The translations under genes and the position numbers were made by a program. DNA of 64,000 bases from an uncultured Bacilli bacterium (GTDB taxonomy: Bacteria; Bacillota_I; Bacilli_A; RF39; UBA660): contig CAKPMY010000008.1 in NCBI GenBank assembly GCA_934168245.1, positions 3,856 to 67,855 on the forward strand, written 5' to 3'. Within the stretch, counting starts at the first letter, position 1. Each line of letters begins with the position of its first letter. Shown here piece by piece: positions 36,977 through 45,228 of this stretch. The notes below the pieces were generated by a model. That model did no database searches. It was not told where the DNA came from and saw only the letters and a program-made list of their open reading frames with translations.

Positions 36977-39103
36977 ATGAACAGTAAAACTAATAAAAGA
37001 AAAATATATATTATAGGAAGTTGTCTTATCTTCTTTATAAGTCTTTCTCTTATCATTTTAATAGGTAGAAGTTTTGCCGCTCCACTAGATAATGACGTTG
37101 AAGTAGAGCCAAATACTGAATTAACATACTACTTAAATGTCTCATATGATGGGGTAGATAGGGAAGGAATTGTCTCAAGTGATACGACTACTGCCGAAAT
37201 AAAATCAGGCTACTTATACGTTGAAGATAAATTACCAGACGGGCTAACTTTCGATAGTTTTATCACAACCTCCGACGGATCAATCGGTGCCGCAAGAAGA
37301 AGCAACGGTACCGTTTGCCCTGGTAAGGTAATTGATGATACTAACGAAGCAAGTACTACTACTGGTACTTGGAATGCTGCCAAAACTGAATATACATATC
37401 ATGGTCTTCACTATAATACTGCCACCAGAAAAGTAACATTTACCGTAAAAAATCTTCAAGCCGGCTGTATTCTAACGGTTGGTATTAAAACCATTACCCC
37501 AACACTCGATGATCCAACAACAACTGAAGTAGAAACAAGACGTGACTTTTACAACTTTGCCACTGCTCGTGAGAAAAATCTTACTATAAATTCCAATACT
37601 GTTCATGCCTTTATGGGAAGAGAAAATACACCTCTATACAATGTTACTTATTCCTATACTGGAACTGTTCCATCCAACGCTCCAACATTACCATCTTCTG
37701 CTAGTTATGCTCCTTCCGCTACAGTTGGTGTAGCCTCATCCGCAACCTTAGAAGGCTATACGTTCTCTGGCTGGACAACATCAGATGCTACCGTTACTAA
37801 CAACTCCTTCAAAATGCCTACTAAAAACGTTAATTTCACTGGTTCTTTCACTAAAATAAGTACCTACAAAGTAACCTATAAATTAACCGGTACAACTCCA
37901 TCAGGCTATGTTTTACCAGCCGCAAAGTCTTATTACAAAGGAGCAAATGTTAGCCTTGACTCCTTAAAAGCCGGCGACATTTTTAATGGCTACAGATTCC
38001 TAGGTTGGACAACAACAGACGTTTCCATAAATTCTGATGGTGACTTCATCATGCCAGGCAACGCCGTAACAATTACTGGTCAATTCGAAGAAGTAACTTA
38101 CACCTTATCATATAAATTCTATGATACTGTCTTACCTCCAAACTCTAGTGCTTATCTCCCAGCCTCAAAAACCTATAAACCAGGCGACAAAGTAACCTTA
38201 GCAACTATCTCCACTGAGCCATCTGGTTATAAATTCCTAGGCTGGTATAAAGAAACAACTTTTGAAATGCCTGAAGAAGACGTCGTTGTTTACGGGGAAT
38301 GGAAGGTTCAAACTGGTACTTTTACCCCAACCATAACAAAAGAAATAATCAATCAAAAAGATAGTTACTATGTCGGTGAGGTTGTAAAATTCAAAATAAC
38401 AGTTACTAATACTGCTACTTTCGCTATAAGAGACATAATCGTAAAAGAAAATCTAGAAGAGACAAAATTTATATCTGGAACTGGTTACACTGTTTTATCC
38501 GATCATATCGCAACAATTACCACTCTTTCTGCTAACAGTAGTCAAATCTTATATGCTAATTATACCGTTCCTGCAACAGCCAAAGGCAATGTAATCAATA
38601 CTGTTACTTTAAAAGGAGCCCTTGCCGACAACAACTATGAACTAGCCAATAAAACGTATGAAGCCAGTGCTAATTTTAACGTTGTTGGAATAACTCTAAA
38701 CCTAAGATTAACAGATAAAGATAATAACGAGTTATCTGATGGTACCTTTGCTTTATATAGCGATGAAAATCTAACAACTAAAATATCTGATGCCATGACT
38801 TATAAAGACTTAACTCCTGGAAATACTTATTATCTAAAACAAACAAGAGTTCAAGCCGGCTATGCCATCCTAAAAGATATATATGCCGTCGATGTTAATA
38901 TAAATGGAAATATCACCGTTAAAGATACCAACTACACCCCAGTAAATGGAGTAGTTACCGTTACTTTACAAAATGAAAAAACTAAATTCTTACCAAATAC
39001 AGGTGGTATTGGAATCGTTCCTTATCTAATAATAGGACTTCTAGGAATTATTGCTTCATCTATTGGCTATATCATCTATTTAAAAAAATCAAAGACTAAC
39101 TAA
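36977..39103 (+). CDS. LPXTG-anchored surface protein
   Basis: A 708-aa sortase substrate. Signal peptide with TM at about 10-30; an N-terminal adhesin-like domain to about 215; three repeats of about 70 aa with the pattern YNVTYSYTGTVPS...GYTFSGWTT...FKMPTKNVNFTGSF (InlB B-repeat-like, about 220-450); a DUF11-like Ig domain (VGEVVKFKITVTNTATFAIRDI); a prealbumin/SpaA-like domain (LRLTDKDNNELSDGTFALYSD); then LPNTGG, a TM segment and KKSK tail. Cell-wall anchored. Three in-frame ATGs compete (36956, 36968, 36977); AAAGGA at 36962-36967 suits only 36977. No sortase gene lies in the window. Confidence 0.92.
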   Translation: MNSKTNKRKIYIIGSCLIFFISLSLIILIGRSFAAPLDNDVEVEPNTELTYYLNVSYDGVDREGIVSSDTTTAEIKSGYLYVEDKLPDGLTFDSFITTSDGSIGAARRSNGTVCPGKVIDDTNEASTTTGTWNAAKTEYTYHGLHYNTATRKVTFTVKNLQAGCILTVGIKTITPTLDDPTTTEVETRRDFYNFATAREKNLTINSNTVHAFMGRENTPLYNVTYSYTGTVPSNAPTLPSSASYAPSATVGVASSATLEGYTFSGWTTSDATVTNNSFKMPTKNVNFTGSFTKISTYKVTYKLTGTTPSGYVLPAAKSYYKGANVSLDSLKAGDIFNGYRFLGWTTTDVSINSDGDFIMPGNAVTITGQFEEVTYTLSYKFYDTVLPPNSSAYLPASKTYKPGDKVTLATISTEPSGYKFLGWYKETTFEMPEEDVVVYGEWKVQTGTFTPTITKEIINQKDSYYVGEVVKFKITVTNTATFAIRDIIVKENLEETKFISGTGYTVLSDHIATITTLSANSSQILYANYTVPATAKGNVINTVTLKGALADNNYELANKTYEASANFNVVGITLNLRLTDKDNNELSDGTFALYSDENLTTKISDAMTYKDLTPGNTYYLKQTRVQAGYAILKDIYAVDVNINGNITVKDTNYTPVNGVVTVTLQNEKTKFLPNTGGIGIVPYLIIGLLGIIASSIGYIIYLKKSKTN

Positions 39104-39163
39104 TAACATCTGACCCACACAAAAAAGGTAAGCCCGACAAACAAAGAACAAAGTCCACCTAAG

Positions 39164-39190
39164 CAAGCCAACCGGCTTGTTTTTTTATTC
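39164..39190 (+). terminator. intrinsic terminator of the LPXTG gene
   Basis: CAAGCC, loop AACC, GGCTTG (39164-39179), then seven Ts. Confidence 0.85.
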
Positions 39191-39245
39191 TCATTACACA
39201 TATTTTTTAATCACACCTCTACACACCTTAAAAGCCATGATTTAA

Positions 39246-39274
39246 TTGACTTTTCGCCCAAAATATGATATAAT
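39246..39274 (+). promoter_or_regulatory. strong sigma-A type promoter of dinG
   Basis: TTGACT (39246-39251), 17-bp spacer, TATAAT (39269-39274) with TG one base before it. Confidence 0.85.
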
Positions 39275-39301
39275 ATGCCTACTAATTGAGGGGGAATGGT
39301 T

Positions 39302-41326
39302 ATGGGTGATATTTGGAAAAAAGAAAAACTTAATCCTGCACTTTATGAGGCAACTGATAACTTTTTTGAAAACATTCAAGGAACAAAGGAACTAGAGTAC
39401 CGTGAAGGACAACATACCATGGCTCTAGATATTGTCGATTCTATTAACAATAACAGTATTTTATTAATAGAAGCCGGAACTGGTACCGGAAAATCATTCG
39501 GTTATTTAGTACCTTTAATTTATGCTAGCGAACTAAATAAAGACTTTAAAGGTTTCATTATTTCAACTTCAACAATTGCCTTACAAGAGCAATTAAAAAA
39601 AGAAATCGAGAAGGTAGAAGAAGTACTAGGTATTTCAATCCCTGTAACAATAGCCAAAGGTCGTAGTAATTATTTATGCCAAAAACGACTAGACTATTTT
39701 GCTCGTCGAGAAGAAAATAAAGAAACTGCGAAAACTATCCGTGAAAGAGTAAAAGCCGGTCAAATCGATAAAAGAGACTTTGAAGATATTGCCAACTTAG
39801 ACTGGAAAAGCATAAATGTCGATAAAGTTAATTGTACCGATTGTATGTATAGAAGTAATTGTAAATATGTCTTAAAAAGAAATGCTCAACGTGAAAGTAA
39901 AGCAATTATTTGTAATCATGACTACTTAATATCTGAACAATTAAAAAGAGATGAACTAGGTAAAAGACTTAACACTCCTTCCATCATCGTTTTTGATGAG
40001 GCCCATGCTTTACCAGAAAAGTTCCGTGCCGCTTATCAAAAAAGTATTTCTAAGGCCGCTCTTGAAAAATTAGTCTATGACATATATGATCAAACTGAAA
40101 GAAATACCGAAACTGATCTTCCTATTCTTTCAACTATTAATGATTTATTTAGAAAAATAAGTACCAGAGCCAAAACAGAATACAAAAACAACAGTATTCG
40201 AGATGTTGAAACACTAGACTCCGAAACAACTGGTTTTAATTGTACTCCAACGGTTAAAGCCGCCATTACAAAACTATTAGGAGAATTAAACGGACTTCTT
40301 GAAGAAACTAGAGGCTATAGTAAAATAGATGCTAAACTAGCCAAAAAATATTATGACTTAGAAAATGTTGTTCAACTTTTTTCAGATCTACTTCGTGAAC
40401 CAAAAGATCGTCTAAACATCTACTGGGCTACTTTTTTACCTAACACTAGGGAACATATCCAAATAGACTATATTCCTAAAAAATTATCTTCAACAATCGG
40501 TAAACTTCTCAGTCGCCAAGACTCTGCTATGGTCTTCACTTCAGCCAGTCTAACAACTGCTAAAAATGACTATTCTTACTTTAAACAAGACTTAGGTTTA
40601 GATGACATAATAGGAAAAGCCGCCTATGCCGAAGACTCACAGGACTCACCATACGACTATGACAATAACGTTTCTTTTTATATAGCACCTGATGTAGTCT
40701 CTCCTAAAAGTAAAGATCATGAATTATACTTAACATCATTAGCCAGTAAAATAGAAGAATTAATGGATACTACGCAAGGAAGAAGTCTAGTCTTATTCAC
40801 TGCTAAAAAAGATATGCAAGATGTTTATGACCTTCTAAAAGACAAAGAAAAGCCATACAAAATTTTAGTTCAAGAAGATGGCAAAGATGCTGAAACTTTA
40901 AAAGAAACCTTTGCTGAAGATGAAACATCATGTCTTCTAGCAACTGGTTCATTCTGGGAAGGAATCGATGTTAAAGGACCATCACTATCAAATGTTATTA
41001 TTGCTAAACTACCATTTCCAACTGTTGATCCCATCATTCAAGAAAAAGCCTCTCGTTATACTAATGGTTTTGAAGAGGTTTACCTAAAAGAAATGCTTAT
41101 AAAATTAAAACAAGGAACCGGCCGTCTAATTAGATGTAAGGATGACAAAGGTATTGTCTCAATTCTAGACTCTAGAGCAACCGACTACCTACCAGCCATT
41201 CTAAATTCCTTGCCATTTACTAATGTAACATCTGATATATTACAAGTTACCGACTTTGCTGGTAAAAATATCATCCCAGCCAAAGAAGATACTGATATAA
41301 AAATTTATCAAAAAATCAAAAAATAA
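39302..41326 (+). CDS. dinG: DinG/YoaA-type Fe-S helicase
   Basis: A superfamily 2, XPD-like 5'-3' DNA helicase of 674 aa. Seen: Walker A GTGTGKS (59-65), four cysteines of an Fe-S cluster (C126, C178, C181, C187), DEAH box (232-235), and C-terminal motifs ATGSFWEGIDVKG and KLKQGTGRLIRC. There is no N-terminal exonuclease domain, unlike Bacillus-type DinG. It probably unwinds R-loops, D-loops or damaged DNA structures. ATG 39296 lies directly on the GGGGG Shine-Dalgarno, so ATG 39302 is the start. Two unknown genes follow on the same transcript (18-bp gap, then an 8-bp overlap). Confidence 0.93.
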   Translation: MGDIWKKEKLNPALYEATDNFFENIQGTKELEYREGQHTMALDIVDSINNNSILLIEAGTGTGKSFGYLVPLIYASELNKDFKGFIISTSTIALQEQLKKEIEKVEEVLGISIPVTIAKGRSNYLCQKRLDYFARREENKETAKTIRERVKAGQIDKRDFEDIANLDWKSINVDKVNCTDCMYRSNCKYVLKRNAQRESKAIICNHDYLISEQLKRDELGKRLNTPSIIVFDEAHALPEKFRAAYQKSISKAALEKLVYDIYDQTERNTETDLPILSTINDLFRKISTRAKTEYKNNSIRDVETLDSETTGFNCTPTVKAAITKLLGELNGLLEETRGYSKIDAKLAKKYYDLENVVQLFSDLLREPKDRLNIYWATFLPNTREHIQIDYIPKKLSSTIGKLLSRQDSAMVFTSASLTTAKNDYSYFKQDLGLDDIIGKAAYAEDSQDSPYDYDNNVSFYIAPDVVSPKSKDHELYLTSLASKIEELMDTTQGRSLVLFTAKKDMQDVYDLLKDKEKPYKILVQEDGKDAETLKETFAEDETSCLLATGSFWEGIDVKGPSLSNVIIAKLPFPTVDPIIQEKASRYTNGFEEVYLKEMLIKLKQGTGRLIRCKDDKGIVSILDSRATDYLPAILNSLPFTNVTSDILQVTDFAGKNIIPAKEDTDIKIYQKIKK

Positions 41327-41344
41327 AAGGAAGGAGAAAATCCT

Positions 41345-42316
41345 ATGGAATTAATAAAAATAAATCCATCTGAGAAAACATCTAAAGAATTATTAACTAT
41401 AATAGATGACAATATAAAAACAACTCGTACTATGGCCAAGCAAATAAAAACTATTCAGGCAGAAAACAGTCAAGCAGAACTTACGATATCTTTAAACGAA
41501 CCAACCATGCTTCCAACAGCAGAAGTTATTGAAGAAGATGAATCATTCGAAGAAGCAATCTCTTTCTTTCTAAAGAAAATAGATTTATTAGATGAAGTAA
41601 GTAAAGAAGCCTTAGAGGAAAACTTACCAGACTCTAACGACTATGACTACGAAAAGATTCTCTTAAGATTAACGGCAGAATTACTAAGAAAAAATGTAGA
41701 ATTACTAAGTTTTATACAAGAAGAAGACTTATCTCCCAGTGACATAGTTGCTTTCGAAAATGAACTTACTAAAAATAAAGAAAAAATATCTCTTCTTAGA
41801 AATTTAATAACCATAAAAGAAATGCCTAAAGAATCTCAAGAAGAAGAGGTAAGAAATAAACTAATTTTTGTTCCTAATAGTTCTGGTTCACCAATTGTTT
41901 TAAATGAATTAAAACATATAGATTCAGCCTATTATGAAGGCTTTCTAGGCCTTTTTGATTCAATTAGAACTGGAAAGTTTAAAAATTTTGCTAGACTCAC
42001 TGCTAATAATGCTGGTTATGGTATCTTTGAAGTAAAAGATCTTAGAATACGAGTTTTCTTCTCCCGACTTGGTCCAACTGAATATGCTGTTATTTCCGCA
42101 TTTACTAAAAAGGTTCAATCAAGTAGAGGGTATAATGAGTTAATAAGTCTAAGAGCCAGTGATTATCGTAAAGTTGAAGCCTCTCTTAAGGCCTCTCTTG
42201 GCAATGAAGAGTTCTTAAAACTTAATGCCGACTATGAACAAGAACTAGATAGGCTTCTAGGCCGTACTAGCGAAAAAGCCAAAGTAAAAGAAAAGAAGAG
42301 TGATCAAAATGACTAG
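41345..42316 (+). CDS. unknown protein with RelE/HigB-like C-terminal region
   Basis: Unrecognised 323-aa protein. Residues 1-185 are acidic and helical with Glu-rich segments. Residues about 205-305 have the order of secondary elements and key words of phage-type HigB/RelE proteins: YYEGFLGLFDSIRTGK, NAGYGIFEVKDLRIRVFFSR, EYAVISAFTKKVQSSRGY, then two Lys/Glu helices. RelE-fold proteins are mRNA interferases, but here the domain is fused to a long helical part and there is no antitoxin-sized neighbour, so another role is likely. GGAGG-type Shine-Dalgarno. It overlaps the next gene by 8 bp. The RelE link is inference from pattern. Confidence 0.85.
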   Translation: MELIKINPSEKTSKELLTIIDDNIKTTRTMAKQIKTIQAENSQAELTISLNEPTMLPTAEVIEEDESFEEAISFFLKKIDLLDEVSKEALEENLPDSNDYDYEKILLRLTAELLRKNVELLSFIQEEDLSPSDIVAFENELTKNKEKISLLRNLITIKEMPKESQEEEVRNKLIFVPNSSGSPIVLNELKHIDSAYYEGFLGLFDSIRTGKFKNFARLTANNAGYGIFEVKDLRIRVFFSRLGPTEYAVISAFTKKVQSSRGYNELISLRASDYRKVEASLKASLGNEEFLKLNADYEQELDRLLGRTSEKAKVKEKKSDQND

Positions 42317-44108
42317 AGAAGAAATATTAGAAGAAGTTAAAAAGAGACTAAGCATCTTAGAAAGTGAAGTTGATGTTCCTAGTGAAGAATTATTATTCTT
42401 TAGAGATTTTGTTTCCAAATGTTCTTTTAATAGTATCGAAGAAATTATAAAATTAGAGACTGAACCAGTCTTCAAAGCCTATTTTTTATCTGAGGTTGAA
42501 GGTTTAAACTATAAAGATGTTAGCCAACTAATAAGTATTGTAACACCTATGCTAGAAACCGAAGCAACCACCGAAGAATTGTCAACGGTTTGTGGAGAAC
42601 TAAGTGTAGTGTGGAGTAACATTCCTATTAATTGTCTAGAGGTTATAAGTAAGCCAAAAAGTGTCTTTTCAAAAAACTTTTTAGAAATAAACTTCCCCGC
42701 TGAAGCCAATGAACTGTTAAATGGAGTTTTTCAAAGACATCCAACCTTTCAAAAATATCAAACCGCCGCTAAGGCCTACATTGCTCTTATTCAAACACTA
42801 ATTAATACTGTAAAACTTGATGAAGGCCGTTCTCTAAGTGCTCTCGAAGAAGAAGCAAAGAGGAGATCATTCACTATGGTATCATCTATAAACCTAGTAA
42901 GATTTATTGACGAGGTTAGAAAACAATATGAGGCAGCCCATAAAAAATATAAAAAACTAATAGATAAAGAGGCCGCGGGGGCAACTTATGATAAAAAAAG
43001 AAGCTGCTTTGTCAAAAGAACAATTGTCAAAACTCTAGGAGAAAAAATAGATTGGCAAAATATTAATGAAGGTTTCAATAAGATGGTGGCTCACCACAAA
43101 AGTCTAGAAAAAGAATTAAATAAAAAATCTCGAACTAGGACGCAATCAGCTCAAGCCTACAGGGACTTTTTTGCCTACTTTGCTGGACTAGATCAATCTA
43201 GAGAAATAACGGGTTATCGTAATATCGTTCAAAATATTCCTGATGAAGACCTAAAAAAAGAAATTCTAACTTATATTTATAATAGAAATCTAGAAAAACA
43301 AGAATCAGTCGAAAGTGACTATCAAGCCCTAGTTGGTCCTGGTAAAACTGCATATTATTCCGTTTTAGAATCATACTCAATTCCACGAAATGATGAAACT
43401 GTTAGTAGATTACAGAGTAAATATACTAAGGAACAAGTAGAAGCATCCCTTAAACAATTAAGTAGTTTAGGCATTAATGATGCTAATCTCTTATATCAAA
43501 TTTTATTAGTAAGTGATGAAAAAACAATCTTTTCTTTAGCCTCTTTCTTTGCTGATAAAGAAATAATTTCTAAAGAAACTTTGCAAACTTATCCTAAAAT
43601 ATTTGATCCAAATAGTACTTGTTATCGTAATGCCATGCAAAATATAGATACTATCATTGATAATGGTATCAATTCTAAATATTTATACAACCATTCAACA
43701 GTTTTATTTGCTGACCCAGCCGTTGTAAAAGAAAATATTTCATCTCTTCAAGAATCAGCCTTACTAACTTCTATTAGTAAAGATTCAGATATTAGTTTTC
43801 TTGGCAATCCTGAAACTAAAACAAGACTTTTCTTAGCAACAACTTCAGAAAATAAAGAAGCCTTAACTGAAAATATCAGTTTATTAAATGCTAAAACTCC
43901 ACGCTGGAAAAGAGTAGCCATAATGCATTCGCTATCTATGCCAGTATCAAAAGAAGAACTACCTGCATTTTTAGAAAATGAATCATTCTTTATTCCTGAT
44001 TCTAAACTTGATGACTATCTTTTCAAACCTCTAGAAGTGGAAAAAGCCATTCCAGCGACCAAAAAACTTAGTCTTAATAACCTTACCAGTGTTGACACTA
44101 CAAAATAA
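42309..44108 (+). CDS. large helical protein of unknown function
   Basis: Unrecognised 599-aa protein, almost entirely predicted alpha-helical, with no TM segment, signal peptide or enzymatic motif. The second half (about 350-570) has helix pairs spaced about 35 residues that look like an alpha-solenoid (LKQLSSLGINDANLLYQILL; IDNGINSKYLYNHSTVLF), a little like mTERF repeats. The frame opens at GTG 42300, but ATG 42309, behind AGAGTGAT, is preferred. It overlaps the upstream gene by 8 bp, so the two unknown proteins are probably partners. The rplU promoter lies over its stop codon. Confidence 0.83.
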   Translation: MTREEILEEVKKRLSILESEVDVPSEELLFFRDFVSKCSFNSIEEIIKLETEPVFKAYFLSEVEGLNYKDVSQLISIVTPMLETEATTEELSTVCGELSVVWSNIPINCLEVISKPKSVFSKNFLEINFPAEANELLNGVFQRHPTFQKYQTAAKAYIALIQTLINTVKLDEGRSLSALEEEAKRRSFTMVSSINLVRFIDEVRKQYEAAHKKYKKLIDKEAAGATYDKKRSCFVKRTIVKTLGEKIDWQNINEGFNKMVAHHKSLEKELNKKSRTRTQSAQAYRDFFAYFAGLDQSREITGYRNIVQNIPDEDLKKEILTYIYNRNLEKQESVESDYQALVGPGKTAYYSVLESYSIPRNDETVSRLQSKYTKEQVEASLKQLSSLGINDANLLYQILLVSDEKTIFSLASFFADKEIISKETLQTYPKIFDPNSTCYRNAMQNIDTIIDNGINSKYLYNHSTVLFADPAVVKENISSLQESALLTSISKDSDISFLGNPETKTRLFLATTSENKEALTENISLLNAKTPRWKRVAIMHSLSMPVSKEELPAFLENESFFIPDSKLDDYLFKPLEVEKAIPATKKLSLNNLTSVDTTK

Positions 44109-44120
44109 CTATGCTATAAT
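44092..44120 (+). promoter_or_regulatory. consensus sigma-A promoter of rplU
   Basis: Perfect TTGACA (44092-44097), 17-bp spacer, perfect TATAAT (44115-44120). The -35 lies within the last codons of the upstream gene. Confidence 0.92.
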
Positions 44121-44126
44121 CTAACT

Positions 44127-44212
44127 GTTTGACGCCTCATGCTCAAACCGCATTGAAAAGGTTTTAAACAATTTATTGTACCTTGAGAGCGAGTCTTAAG
44201 TTATTAATAAAG
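44127..44212 (+). ncRNA. ribosomal protein L21 leader
   Basis: The transcribed leader between the promoter and rplU has the conserved words of the Firmicutes L21 leader: GACGCCTCATGCTCAAACC, GCATTGAAAAGG and GTACCTTGAGAGCGAGTC, which fold into paired elements. This RNA is known to be a cis-regulator of the rplU-prp-rpmA operon, probably bound by L21. The AGGAGG ribosome site follows immediately. Confidence 0.85.
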
Positions 44213-44225
44213 GAGGTATATATTA

Positions 44226-44528
44226 ATGAATGCTGTAATTAAAGTTGGTGGAAAGCAACACTACGTACAAGAAAATTCAGAAATTTACGTAGAAAAACTA
44301 GATGCTGAAGTTGGTGACACAGTAAAATTCGATCAAGTATTAATGCTTGATAGTAAAATAGGTAGTCCTTATCTTACTAATGTTACTGTTGAAGGTGAAG
44401 TAATCAAAAACGGTAAACAAAAGAAAATTAGAGTTTTCAAGTATAAGAGTAAAGACAGATCTAACCGTAAGACTCAAGGACATAGACAACCTTATACAAA
44501 AGTAAGAATTACTAAAATTAATGGTTAA
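44226..44528 (+). CDS. rplU: 50S ribosomal protein L21
   Basis: L21 of the large subunit, 100 aa. It begins MNAVIKVGGKQHYVQENSEIYVEKL and ends with the family motif KYKSKDRSNRKTQGHRQPYTKVRI (identifiable from KTQGHRQPYT). It starts behind AGGAGG and is preceded by the L21 leader RNA. First gene of the rplU-prp-rpmA unit; prp follows after 2 bp. Confidence 0.97.
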   Translation: MNAVIKVGGKQHYVQENSEIYVEKLDAEVGDTVKFDQVLMLDSKIGSPYLTNVTVEGEVIKNGKQKKIRVFKYKSKDRSNRKTQGHRQPYTKVRITKING

Positions 44529-44530
44529 TC

Positions 44531-44833
44531 ATGATTAAAGTAAAAGTTACTAAAGAAAAAGATTTAATTCTAACTGTTAGGTTACAAGGCCATGCTATGT
44601 ATGCAAATAGAGGTAAAGACATCGTCTGTAGTGCTGCAAGCAGTATTGTAACAACAACCATAAATGGAATTTTATCATTAAATGAGGAAGGTCTAAGTTA
44701 TGAAGTTACTAAGGATGGTTTAACAATCAGTAATATATCATCTGATACAACCATTCAAAAACTAATAAACAACATGATCAGTCTTTTAAAAGAGTTGGAA
44801 GAAGATTATCCAACTAATGTAGAAGTAAAATAA
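44531..44833 (+). CDS. prp: ribosomal-processing cysteine protease Prp
   Basis: A 100-aa cysteine protease that removes the N-terminal leader of ribosomal protein L27 in Firmicutes; cleavage is essential in Staphylococcus aureus (established). Seen: QGHAMYANRGKDIVCSAAS with the catalytic pair H21 and C33, spaced as in known Prp proteins. It lies between rplU and rpmA as usual. Its target leader is present on L27 at 44845 and, unusually, an almost identical leader is on L32 at 26473, so this protease may have two ribosomal substrates here (inference). Confidence 0.95.
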   Translation: MIKVKVTKEKDLILTVRLQGHAMYANRGKDIVCSAASSIVTTTINGILSLNEEGLSYEVTKDGLTISNISSDTTIQKLINNMISLLKELEEDYPTNVEVK

Positions 44834-44844
44834 GGAGGAGAATT

Positions 44845-45135
44845 ATGAGATTTTTAAAATTAGATATTCAATTATTTGCTCATCATAAAGGGCAAGGATC
44901 AACATCTAATGGTCGTGATTCTGCAGGACGTAGATTAGGAGCTAAAGCTGCTGACGGTGAATTCATCACAGCTGGTAGCATTATATATCGTCAACGTGGA
45001 ACTAAAGTATTCCCAGGAACTAACGTTCGCCGTGGAAGCGATGATACTTTATTCTCTACAGTTGATGGAATTGTTAAGTTTGAACGCTTAGGAAGAGATA
45101 AAAAACAAGCTTCAGTATATCCTAAAGAAGCATAA
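44845..45135 (+). CDS. rpmA: 50S ribosomal protein L27 with Prp-cleaved leader
   Basis: L27 of the large subunit, whose mature N-terminus reaches the peptidyl-transferase centre. The 96-aa precursor begins MRFLKLDIQLF, then AHHKGQGSTSNGRDSAGRRLG. Prp is expected to cut after F11, leaving AHHKG. The body contains GSIIYRQRGTKVFPGTNVRRG typical of L27. AAGGAGGAG lies just before the start. Terminator after the gene. Confidence 0.97.
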   Translation: MRFLKLDIQLFAHHKGQGSTSNGRDSAGRRLGAKAADGEFITAGSIIYRQRGTKVFPGTNVRRGSDDTLFSTVDGIVKFERLGRDKKQASVYPKEA

Positions 45136-45137
45136 TG

Positions 45138-45161
45138 AAGAGCCAGATGGCTCTTTTTTTC
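45138..45161 (+). terminator. intrinsic terminator of rplU-prp-rpmA
   Basis: AAGAGCC, loop AGAT, GGCTCTT (45138-45155), then a T-run. Confidence 0.9.
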
Positions 45162-45190
45162 TTCTAACTGTAGAATTTTATATTAATATT

Positions 45191-45205
45191 TGTTATACTA
45201 AAAAT
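45191..45205 (+). promoter_or_regulatory. extended -10 promoter of obg
   Basis: TG-T-TATACT followed by AAAAAT, identical over 15 bases to the element at 15501-15515. Confidence 0.6.
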
Positions 45206-45228
45206 GCTAAAAAAAGGGAGGTAAGAAT

